Below are positions 1 through 6,182 of a stretch of 20,670 nt of DNA, one piece after another (within the stretch, counting starts at the first letter, position 1; each line of letters opens with the position of its first letter). The stretch comes from JANXQE01 sp035651635 (GTDB taxonomy: Bacteria; Verrucomicrobiota; Verrucomicrobiia; Limisphaerales; UBA8199), in contig DASRFK010000129.1 of NCBI GenBank assembly GCA_035651635.1, positions 1-20,670 on the forward strand, written 5' to 3'. A program made the position numbers and the translations under genes. Below the pieces are notes generated by a model, which was not told the DNA's origin, did no database searches, and worked only from the letters and a program-made list of their open reading frames with translations.

Positions 1-755
1 TGAATACCCGGGGGTTGGGAGTGATCCGCCCGCGCGATGTCACCGGGCAGGTGGACGAGAATACCCGGCTGGTCGCGCTGGCTTCCTGCCATTTTATCAG
101 CGGTTTCCGATTGGACCTGGCTCCGATCGCCAGCTTTCTGCGTGAACGCAACATTCTCTTTTGTCTGGATGCCATCCAGACCGTAGGAGCGTTCCCGATG
201 CAAGCGGCCCAGTTGGATTTTCTGGCGGCGGACGCGCACAAGTGGCTGCTTGGGCCCTGCGGCGCCGGCGTTCTTTATGTGCGCGACGCCCTGCAGGAGA
301 GGTTGAGTCCGCCGATTTATGGCTGGCACAACGTCCGTTCCCCGGATTTCGTAGCCCAGGAACAGATTGTTTTACGCAGTGGCGCGGCCCGGTACGAAGC
401 GGGCACCCATAACCTGCTGGGGCTCGTTGGTTTGGTAGCGGGCATGGAATTGATCCTGGAGCTTGGCATCGAGCAGATTGCCCGGGAACTGTTGCGCAAA
501 CGCGCTTTCTTGGTCCCGGCATTGCAGGCTAAAGGCTACGAAGTGTTGAATGCCGATGCGCCGCCTGAGAACTGTAGTGGGATTACTTCCTTTTTCCAGC
601 CAGGCAAGGATCTCGCCCCGTTGCACCAAAAGCTCATTGAGGCGCAGGTGATCACTTCCTTACGTACCGATCGGAAAGGTCAGAAGTACATCCGCCTTTC
701 CCCGCACTTCTATAACACCGATGAGGAGCTGCGGCGTTTCCTGGAACTGCTCTGA
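1..755 (+). CDS. Class-V aminotransferase / cysteine desulfurase-like PLP enzyme (5' truncated by window)
   Basis: The reading frame is open from the first bases of the window (frame beginning at position 3) to a TGA at 753-755, so the start lies upstream. A TTG at 15 exists but nothing marks it as a real start. About 250 C-terminal residues are visible. The motif DAHKWLLGPCGAGVLY, with its Lys codon at 240-242, is the class-V aminotransferase site that binds pyridoxal phosphate as a Schiff base. Just upstream, LDAIQTVGAFP matches the cofactor-binding Asp/Gln segment. The later RYEAGTHN segment is typical of the SufS/isopenicillin epimerase-like branch. The family includes cysteine desulfurases and other PLP enzymes; the substrate cannot be told from this fragment, and the desulfurase active-site Cys loop is not evident. 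The gene converges on the HNH gene, leaving 43 bp between stop codons. Confidence 0.85.
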   Translation, partial: NTRGLGVIRPRDVTGQVDENTRLVALASCHFISGFRLDLAPIASFLRERNILFCLDAIQTVGAFPMQAAQLDFLAADAHKWLLGPCGAGVLYVRDALQERLSPPIYGWHNVRSPDFVAQEQIVLRSGAARYEAGTHNLLGLVGLVAGMELILELGIEQIARELLRKRAFLVPALQAKGYEVLNADAPPENCSGITSFFQPGKDLAPLHQKLIEAQVITSLRTDRKGQKYIRLSPHFYNTDEELRRFLELL

Positions 756-798
756 GGCCGTGCTTCTCCTGACCCTCTTTCGCAAAAAAGATTCGGGC

Positions 799-1419
799 CT
801 AGCTGACGTCTTCGCCTAATTCAACATTCCAATAGGCCAAGTCCACGAAGTGTTTCCAGCTGTCGTGTTGCGGCAGGGTGAAATGGATTTGAATGAAGGG
901 TCGCCACTTCGGCCGCTTTGGTTTGCGGATCAGATGCATCCCGGCTTCCTGGGGCGTGCGGTTGGCCTTCAGGGTGTTGCACTCGATGCAGGAGCAAACG
1001 ATGTTTTCCCAGGTCGTGGGACCCCCACGGTCGCGCGGGATCACATGGTCCAGGTTCAAATCTTTGCGGTCGCAGGTCGTGCCACAATACTGGCAGGTAT
1101 TTTTATCGCGCTCGAAAATATTGTGACGCGTGAATTTGACTTCCTTCTTCGGCACGTGGTCGTACACCAGCAGCAAAATGACCCGGGGGATTCGCAACCG
1201 CAAGGATACCGTCCGCACCGACTCGGCATACGCTTCCTCAGTTGAGAGATGTTGCCATTCGGTGAAGTTGAAGGTCTGGAACGAACCGTCGTTCCGGTTC
1301 AGGACCGCCTGCGCATGCCCTTGAAACAGCAGCGTCAAGGCCCGCCGCGCGGTGCAGACGTTGACCGCCTGCCAAAGCCGGTTGAGCACGAGCACAGGTT
1401 GGCTTAGCATCGAACTCAT
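799..1419 (-). CDS. HNH endonuclease family protein
   Basis: This 206-residue protein has a C-terminal HNH nuclease domain at about residues 100-155. Two zinc-knuckle pairs are visible, C109-x2-C112 (CQYC) and C144-x2-C147 (CIEC), around the catalytic LDHVIPRDRGG motif (D124, H125) and a trailing N148. The N-terminal ~95 residues (MLSQPVLVLNRLWQAVNV...) resemble the extension found in small stand-alone HNH proteins that are common in environmental bacteria. Such proteins bind a divalent metal and cut DNA, but the cellular role of this subgroup is not established. No restriction methylase, toxin or phage gene is adjacent. The ATG at 1419 is chosen; a second in-frame ATG lies three codons in. 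The gene is divergent from the LysR gene across 480 bp of repeats. Confidence 0.88.
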   Translation of the reverse strand: MSSMLSQPVLVLNRLWQAVNVCTARRALTLLFQGHAQAVLNRNDGSFQTFNFTEWQHLSTEEAYAESVRTVSLRLRIPRVILLLVYDHVPKKEVKFTRHNIFERDKNTCQYCGTTCDRKDLNLDHVIPRDRGGPTTWENIVCSCIECNTLKANRTPQEAGMHLIRKPKRPKWRPFIQIHFTLPQHDSWKHFVDLAYWNVELGEDVS

Positions 1420-1477
1420 TTCCTATCGAACTGGCCGCAAGCTACACAAAAGGATTTTTGATGTCAATGAACGCCCT

Positions 1478-1816
1478 CCCTCAGAGCAGGGCAAACGCAT
1501 CTAAATCCCTTGAAAAGAGCGCCCTGAGGTAGATGACATCGCGCTGAGGGTGTCTTAAAATTCGGTTTGGAGTCCCGCCTTTAGGCGGCCCGGCGCCCAA
1601 ACCACCTGAAGGCGGGACTCCAAACTCAGGTGTCCACGCCCCAGCCGAGGTTTTAAGACACCCTCGCGCTGCGATGTCCCTGCCCGCGTTTAGCGGGCGG
1701 AACGAATGCGAGAGGAGTTACGTTCACATCCAACGTTGCGCCGCTAACGCGGCGCGGACGGCGCAGCGCGCCATCCCTACCGCCAGAATTAGATGCGTTT
1801 GCCCTGCCTGAGAGGG
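1478..1816. repeat. Palindromic inverted-repeat element hosting a nested insertion
   Basis: The gene-free stretch 1420-1899 is mostly occupied by an inverted-repeat structure. The perfect 19-bp arms are 1486-1504 and 1789-1807 (ttagatgcgtttgccctgc on the right), and similarity extends imperfectly to 1478 and 1816. Inside lie several small perfect hairpins: 1682-1698 (GCCCGC/GCGGGC), 1738-1755 (GCGCCGC/GCGGCGC) and 1760-1772. The arms GACATCGC (1535-1542) and GCGATGTC (1669-1676) flank the nested 120-bp element at 1546-1665. No ORF here has family resemblance. It is probably a non-autonomous repeat element, and its mobilising enzyme is not identifiable from the window. Confidence 0.7.
1546..1665 (-). 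mobile_element. MITE-like 120-bp element with REP core, inserted in the 1478-1816 repeat
   Basis: Perfect 15-bp terminal inverted repeats (GAGGGTGTCTTAAAA at 1546-1560; its complement at 1651-1665) bound exactly 120 bp. The element is flanked by the 5-bp direct repeat GCGCT (1541-1545 and 1666-1670), as expected for a target-site duplication. The core is an inverted pair of REP-like units (GGAGTCCCGCCTTTAGGCGG and its complement further right). Read on the minus strand, the order of segments matches the tandem units at 13623-14118: terminal repeat, a segment with GGGCGTGG, REP, inverted REP, terminal repeat. It therefore belongs to the same family in the opposite orientation. It encodes nothing. 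Confidence 0.8.
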
Positions 1817-1825
1817 GGATCGACT

Positions 1826-1853
1826 CATCAACCTTTGGTCATCAACATTTGGT
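1826..1853. promoter_or_regulatory. Tandem 14-bp direct repeat upstream of the LysR gene, candidate operator
   Basis: CATCAACCTTTGGT (1826-1839) is followed directly by CATCAACATTTGGT (1840-1853), identical at 13 of 14 positions. The pair ends 46 bp before the LysR ATG. LysR regulators often bind near their own promoters, so this is a candidate regulatory site. The classical T-N11-A dyad is not obvious, so the operator reading is only an inference. Confidence 0.35.
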
Positions 1854-1899
1854 TGCATCCGGCCGCGGCCTTGTCCGACAATCGGCTCACACGGCTTAT

Positions 1900-2778
1900 A
1901 TGAACATACATCACCTGGAGTTGTTCTACTACGTCGCACGGCATGGGGGGATTACTGAGGCCGTGCGCAACATTCCCTATGGAATTCAACAGCCCGCCGT
2001 AAGCGGCCAGGTGGCTCAGTTGGAGGAATTTCTCGGCGTGACGCTCTTTCAGCGCCGTCCTTTTAACCTGACTCCCGCCGGAGAAAAACTCTATACCTTC
2101 ATCCAACCTTTCTTCTCCAATCTCGATGTGGTCGCCGGGGAATTGCAGGGCGGGCGGCCGCACCAAATTCGCGTGGGAGCCTCAACGATCGTTTTGCGGG
2201 ATCATTTGCCGGAGTTCTTTGGCAATCTTAGAAAGAAACATCCCCAGCTCAAAATTGCCCTGCGCGAGGGCTACCAGGCCGAATTGGAAAGCCAGCTGCA
2301 GAAAGAGGAACTGGATCTGGCCGTGACTTTAATCGAAAAAAAATCGGCGCCTGGCATCCGTTCCGTTCCGCTCATTGAGCTGCCCCTCGCGTTGCTGGTG
2401 CAAAAGGCTTCGGACTTAACCTCCGCCGAGACCTTGTGGCGACGCGATAAGATCCAGGAGCCGTTGATCTGTTTGCCGGAGGCCGAGACGATGTGCAAAC
2501 ACTTCCAACAAGGCCTGCGACGGCTCGGAGTAGATTGGTTCACCGGGATCGAGGTCAGCTCGATTGATTTGATCGAGACCTATGTGGCCAATGGATTTGG
2601 CATTGGGCTTTCCGTTCTGGTGCCGAAGTCAGAACTCCGGCCGAACATCCGCGCCATCCCTCTCTCAAAAACGGAGTTTGCCCCGGTGGTCATGGGCGCT
2701 TTGTGGCGGGGAAAGAGCTCGGCGCTGCTGCAAGGGTTTGTGGAGGAATTGCGCCTGCGCGCCAAGCGATTGGCTTGA
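1900..2778 (+). CDS. LysR-family transcriptional regulator
   Basis: This 292-residue protein has an N-terminal winged helix-turn-helix at residues 1-60 (MNIHHLELFYYVARHGGITE, then QPAVSGQVAQLEEFLGVTLF). An effector-binding domain follows at about 85-290 (IRVGASTIVLRDHLPEFF..., VANGFGIGLSVLVP). Length and layout are standard for the family: a tetrameric cytoplasmic regulator that switches target genes in response to a small ligand. The ATG at 1900 is chosen because the HTH begins at its normal distance; the longer frame from a TTG at 1849 would add 17 unconserved residues and run through the direct repeat. There is no clear Shine-Dalgarno sequence. LysR regulators usually control a divergent gene, but the divergent neighbour here is an HNH nuclease gene beyond 480 bp of repeats, so the target is unknown. 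Confidence 0.92.
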   Translation: MNIHHLELFYYVARHGGITEAVRNIPYGIQQPAVSGQVAQLEEFLGVTLFQRRPFNLTPAGEKLYTFIQPFFSNLDVVAGELQGGRPHQIRVGASTIVLRDHLPEFFGNLRKKHPQLKIALREGYQAELESQLQKEELDLAVTLIEKKSAPGIRSVPLIELPLALLVQKASDLTSAETLWRRDKIQEPLICLPEAETMCKHFQQGLRRLGVDWFTGIEVSSIDLIETYVANGFGIGLSVLVPKSELRPNIRAIPLSKTEFAPVVMGALWRGKSSALLQGFVEELRLRAKRLA

Positions 2779-2785
2779 GGCTTCC

Positions 2786-2817
2786 GGAACGAAATGTTCC
2801 TGGGCAGATTCTGCCCA
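2786..2817 (+). terminator. Two tandem hairpins after the LysR gene, weak terminator candidate
   Basis: Two adjacent perfect stems follow the LysR stop codon: GGAAC-gaaat-GTTCC (2786-2800) and TGGGCAG-att-CTGCCCA (2801-2817). No U-run follows, so this is not a classical intrinsic terminator. The rest of the gap to pilM (2818-3007) shows no recognisable promoter hexamers. Confidence 0.35.
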
Positions 2818-3007
2818 AGGTTGAGACACTTTGAGGGGCGGAGTTTTGCCCGAGCCGGCATCCCGGCCAAAGTACCCGACGAAACGAGGTAAAGGAGGCG
2901 GTTTACCGGCTAAATGGCTCGCTGGTTGCTATGTAGTTCCGCGACCGGTTCAGGTTGTCTGGGCCGATCATAGTTAACTCAGGAAACGAATTAGAGAGAA
3001 AGCGACT

Positions 3008-4090
3008 ATGGCATTGCCATTCTTGAACGGCTCAGCCGGCAAACGCGACCAGTTGCTCTCGGTTGATTTGGGCGGCCGAACTACCAAAGCGGTGCACGTG
3101 CAGCGCAAAGGCGACCGCTACGTCTTATGCGGATATGCGTTGCTGGACGCGCCCATCTACGAAAAAAGCCTTTCTGCCGATCTGCTCGGGGAACATCTCA
3201 AGAGCGTTTCCCAGGCCCTCAATGGGAAAACCAAGAGCCTCAGCCTCGCCATTGGGGTAAGCGATTCGATCGTCCGGCATGCCGAACTGCCTCAAATGCC
3301 AGTCGGCGACATGCGCCAGATCCTCAAAAACAACAGCAAAAACTACCTCCAGCAGGATCTGCCCGGACACGTCTTCGATTGCTTTATTATTCCTCCTCGC
3401 GACGAGGGCCCCCCAAAAGGCGGCGCAGCGGAAAAAACGAAAATTGGGGCCAACCTTAAGAGTCGCGTGTTGGTGGCCGGCGCCCGCAGACAACTCATCG
3501 ACGAAATGCAGAATGCCATCAAGAACACCGGTTTTCTCGCTGAGCAGATTGTGCCCGGCTTGCTGGGCCCGGTGAACGCCTTCGAGTTGGCGATGCCTGA
3601 GATTTTCGCCCGCGAGGTTGTGGCTCTGGTCGATATCGGCTTTAAGAACACGAGCATTTGCATCGTGCAGAAGGGCGACCTGGTGCTCAGCCGGGTCGTC
3701 GCCATCGGCGGCGATCGCTTGACCAACGGGTTGGCTGAGTCCCTCGGGATCAGTTACGCCGAAGCCGAAGGCATCAAAGTCGGCATGCCGACCGAGGTTC
3801 AATCCAACCTTGAAGCCCTGGTCCTGCCCCTGGGCCGGGAACTGCGCGCTTCCATTGACTTTTTCGAGCACCAGCAGGATCAAACCGTCAGCCAGGTGTT
3901 CATCAGCGGCGGTTCCGCTCGTTCCGAGTTCATCGTCCAGACTTTGCAAACCGAACTGATCGCCGAGTGCAAAGCCTGGAATCCGGTTGGTTTCCTCGAG
4001 CTGGCTTTGCCGCCGCAGCAAGCCGCCGAGGTCGAACATGTAGCTCCTCAATTGGCCGTCGCGATCGGGGCCGCCACCGGCGCTCTTTAA
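3008..4090 (+). CDS. pilM: PilM-like actin-fold ATPase of the type IV pilus/secretion platform
   Basis: This 360-residue cytoplasmic protein has the actin/FtsA-like fold signatures of PilM. The phosphate-1 loop is at residues 17-30 (LSVDLGGRTTKAVH), phosphate-2 at about 205-220 (VALVDIGFKNTSICIV), and an adenosine-type GG motif at 298-304 (FISGGSA). PilM binds nucleotide and docks the N-terminal INLL tail of PilN, forming the cytoplasmic ring of the alignment complex under the inner membrane. Its order directly before pilN/O/P-like genes and a secretin supports the assignment. The ATG follows a weak purine-rich site (AGAGAGAAAG). It is the first gene of the block and is followed by pilN after 3 bp. 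Whether the machine is a true type IV pilus or a type II-like secretion system cannot be decided here, because no pilin or PilB/PilT ATPase is present. Confidence 0.88.
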   Translation: MALPFLNGSAGKRDQLLSVDLGGRTTKAVHVQRKGDRYVLCGYALLDAPIYEKSLSADLLGEHLKSVSQALNGKTKSLSLAIGVSDSIVRHAELPQMPVGDMRQILKNNSKNYLQQDLPGHVFDCFIIPPRDEGPPKGGAAEKTKIGANLKSRVLVAGARRQLIDEMQNAIKNTGFLAEQIVPGLLGPVNAFELAMPEIFAREVVALVDIGFKNTSICIVQKGDLVLSRVVAIGGDRLTNGLAESLGISYAEAEGIKVGMPTEVQSNLEALVLPLGRELRASIDFFEHQQDQTVSQVFISGGSARSEFIVQTLQTELIAECKAWNPVGFLELALPPQQAAEVEHVAPQLAVAIGAATGAL

Positions 4091-4093
4091 CTT

Positions 4094-4765
4094 ATGCCAC
4101 TCTCCATCAATTTGCTGGCCGAAGCCAAGGCGCTCGAGGATTTGCGCCGCCGCGACCCGGTCAAGCGCTCCATCTGGGTCGCCGCCGCTTTGGTCGTCCT
4201 GATGCTGGCCTGGAGCAGCGAACTTCAGCTCAAATCCCTCATCGCCCGAGGGGAACTCAACCGAGTCGCCGCGCAACTCAACACGCGCACGAACGAGTTT
4301 CAGCAGGTATTGACCAATCAACGCAAGCTGGCCGAAGCCAATCGCAAACTCACCTTGCTCCAACAAATGGTCACCAACCGCATGCTTCATGGCACCCTGC
4401 TCAATGCCTTGCAGCAAACGACCCTCGACGACGTCCAATTGATGCGGCTCAAGACCGACCAGACTTACGTCTACAACGAGGAAGTTAAGGCCAAGACTAA
4501 TTCCAACGATCACCTGGTCCCCGGCCGGCCGGCCAGCGTCACTGAAAAAATCACGGTCACCCTGGAAGCCCGGGACAGCGCGCCCAACCCCGGCGATCAG
4601 GTTAACAAGTTCAAACAAATTATTAACCAGTCGCCTTATTTTCAAACCGCCATGGGCAAAGGCAACGAGGTCCGTTTGACCAACCTTTCCCCGCCCCAAA
4701 CCCTCGAGGGCAAACCCTTCGTTCTATTCACGCTGGAGTGCCGTTTTCCGGAGAAGACTCGATGA
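4094..4765 (+). CDS. pilN: PilN-like inner-membrane assembly protein
   Basis: This 223-residue protein starts with MPLSINLLAEAK. INLL is the short cytoplasmic motif by which PilN proteins dock onto PilM. A single transmembrane helix lies at about 26-42 (SIWVAAALVVLMLAW), followed by a predicted coiled coil at 43-95 rich in Leu, Gln and Lys, and then a periplasmic alpha/beta domain at about 100-220. This is the canonical bitopic PilN/GspL-C layout, somewhat longer than the usual ~180-200 residues. It starts 3 bp after pilM and its stop overlaps the next start (ATGA at 4762-4765), so translation is probably coupled. The identification rests on topology, the INLL tail and gene order; sequence resemblance outside these is weak. 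Confidence 0.75.
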   Translation: MPLSINLLAEAKALEDLRRRDPVKRSIWVAAALVVLMLAWSSELQLKSLIARGELNRVAAQLNTRTNEFQQVLTNQRKLAEANRKLTLLQQMVTNRMLHGTLLNALQQTTLDDVQLMRLKTDQTYVYNEEVKAKTNSNDHLVPGRPASVTEKITVTLEARDSAPNPGDQVNKFKQIINQSPYFQTAMGKGNEVRLTNLSPPQTLEGKPFVLFTLECRFPEKTR

Positions 4766-5343
4766 ACTCTCTTTCAAAAGAAAAACGTAATCACCTCATC
4801 CTGGTGGCGATGCTCACCGTCGGCCTGCTGGGCGCTTTATGGTTTGGCCTGATCCGCTTTCAGCAGCAAAGTCTCGCGCACCTGGCGCAAAGCAAGATTT
4901 CCGCCCAACAGAAACTCGAACAGGTCAAACAGGCCATCGAGAGCGCTGACATCATCGAGTCACAATTGACCGAAGCGGGTCAACGCCTGGGCAAAATCGA
5001 ATCCACCATGGCCAGCGGAGATCTGTATGCCTGGACAATTGATACGCTTCGCCGGTTCAAACTCGGATACAAAGTCGAGATCCCGCAATTCAGCCAGATT
5101 GATGGTCCCAAAGAGATGAATATGCTGCCCGGCTTCCCGTATAAGCAGGCCAATATGGCCATCAGCGGCACCGCCTTGTATACCGATTTCGGCAAATTCA
5201 TCGCCGATTTCGAGAACCAGTTCCCTTATATGCGCGTGCTCAATGTATCCCTCGAACCGGCCCCGGCGATGAATGGTGCCGATCACGAACGCCTGGCCTT
5301 TCGGATGGAAATTGCCGCCCTGGTTAAGTCCCCCGCCTCCTGA
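4762..5343 (+). CDS. pilO: PilO-like inner-membrane assembly protein
   Basis: This 193-residue bitopic protein has a short cytoplasmic tail, a transmembrane helix at about 11-31 (HLILVAMLTVGLLGALWFGL), a coiled coil at 33-82 and a periplasmic ferredoxin-like region at 85-190 (ISGTALYTDFGKFIADFENQ and onward). PilO pairs with PilN in the periplasm and sets the spacing between the inner-membrane platform and the secretin. The ATG at 4762 is preferred to an in-frame GTG at 4738: it overlaps the pilN stop as ATGA and has GGAGAAG a few bases upstream. The segment around ISGTALYTDF resembles the 'G.Y..l..Fl..l' pattern of PilO proteins. It is assigned from topology and position. Confidence 0.75.
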   Translation: MNSLSKEKRNHLILVAMLTVGLLGALWFGLIRFQQQSLAHLAQSKISAQQKLEQVKQAIESADIIESQLTEAGQRLGKIESTMASGDLYAWTIDTLRRFKLGYKVEIPQFSQIDGPKEMNMLPGFPYKQANMAISGTALYTDFGKFIADFENQFPYMRVLNVSLEPAPAMNGADHERLAFRMEIAALVKSPAS

Positions 5344-5346
5344 CTT

Positions 5347-5814
5347 ATGACGACTCACCTGCGCTCAACCTCGGTCCTTGTCCTGGCGCTTGGCTTGGTT
5401 TTACAGAGCACCGCCCAGGCGGCCACCGCCTCCAAGGACGGCTCAACCAAAAGCGCGGCCAACTTCCGGGTTGTTCCCGAAGTGCCGATTCCTCTCTCGG
5501 TGTTCGCAATTCCCAGTCAGCCCAGCGAGGGTCGTAACCCTTTCTTTCCGCAATCAACCATCCGGGTCGTTCCTCAAAAGGTCACTAAAGAGACTCCCCT
5601 CGACGCTTCCTGGTTCGTCCTGAACGGCATTACCAGTCCGCCCAAGCGCACCGCCATGATCAATGGGCGCACGTTCGAAACCGGCGAGGAGGGCGAGGTC
5701 AGAGTCCCCTCCGGCTCCAAGGTGTTGATCAAGTGTATCGAGATCAAAGCGGAATCCGCCATCATCGAGACTGGCGGTCAACGCCGGGAACTGCGATTGC
5801 GTTCCGGCCTTTAA
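5347..5814 (+). CDS. Small exported PilP-position protein
   Basis: This 155-residue protein has a Sec signal peptide (residues 1-25, cleavage near AQA|AT) and no lipobox, unlike typical PilP lipoproteins. The mature part starts with a Pro/Ser-rich linker containing GRNPFFP (62-68), reminiscent of the 'R(D/N)PF' motif before the folded domain of PilP and GspC. A compact beta-rich region at about 84-155 follows (WFVLNGI, TAMINGRTFETGEEGEVRV, VLIKCIEI, ESAIIETGGQRRELRL), like the small beta-sandwich of the PilP/GspC homology region. PilP bridges PilN/PilO to the N0 domain of the secretin. It starts 3 bp after pilO (CTT spacer, as between pilM and pilN) and precedes the secretin gene, so a PilP-like role is a reasonable inference but unproven. 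Confidence 0.6.
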   Translation: MTTHLRSTSVLVLALGLVLQSTAQAATASKDGSTKSAANFRVVPEVPIPLSVFAIPSQPSEGRNPFFPQSTIRVVPQKVTKETPLDASWFVLNGITSPPKRTAMINGRTFETGEEGEVRVPSGSKVLIKCIEIKAESAIIETGGQRRELRLRSGL

Positions 5815-6182
5815 GCCTTCCCCGGGCGAACACCGCGGGATGGGTTGCCACCGGCTCTTCTTGAACCGGGCGCCGCGCTCGCGCGAGCCGGGCAGCGAAG
5901 CCATATGCGATTAGATCTTCTGCTGCTTCTCCCTTCCGTTGCTCCTCCGTTTTCGCTTATATTAGGTTTTCTTTCGATTACCGCGCGGCAGTTCTTACCC
6001 GATCCAAGCCGCGTCGCTTGTCCCAATGATAGACAAGCCCGCCGGTAAGTGGCTTATTTCTGCGGTTTTCTCGCCGTTTAGCCCCACGAGTCACCCGTTG
6101 GCACCCTGGATGCTTGAATCGCCATCAATGAATCAGCGCATCCTGTCTGTGTCGGGTCAACATCAGAACTTATTTTAAAGAC
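5815..6182. other. 368-bp gene-free leader before the secretin gene
   Basis: No convincing gene is present. There are two inverted repeats: CCGGCTC (5851-5857) with GAGCCGG (5885-5891), and GCTTGTC (6016-6022) with GACAAGC (6032-6038). Neither has a U-tract. A 47-codon frame from ATG 5905 is rich in Leu but has no recognisable homologue or ribosome site. The stretch may contain a promoter for the secretin gene, but no clear hexamers are seen. Confidence 0.4.

Noticed and set aside
97..522. 141-codon minus-strand frame over the class-V aminotransferase gene
   Set aside because: It is antisense to a gene with an intact PLP-lysine motif; its Arg/Pro-rich translation is typical of a shadow frame.
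799..1419. Restriction or anti-phage system around the HNH gene
   Set aside because: No methylase, specificity, helicase or toxin-antitoxin partner is next to it; the neighbours are an aminotransferase and a LysR regulator.
3125..4699. 524-codon minus-strand open frame antisense to pilM/pilN
   Set aside because: It lies opposite two well-supported genes and its translation (repeated LG/DQ-rich strings) has no family resemblance. It is a GC-rich codon shadow.
5905..6048. 47-codon Leu-rich frame before pilQ
   Set aside because: It has no ribosome site and no similarity recognised, and the composition is uneven. It is more likely untranslated leader.
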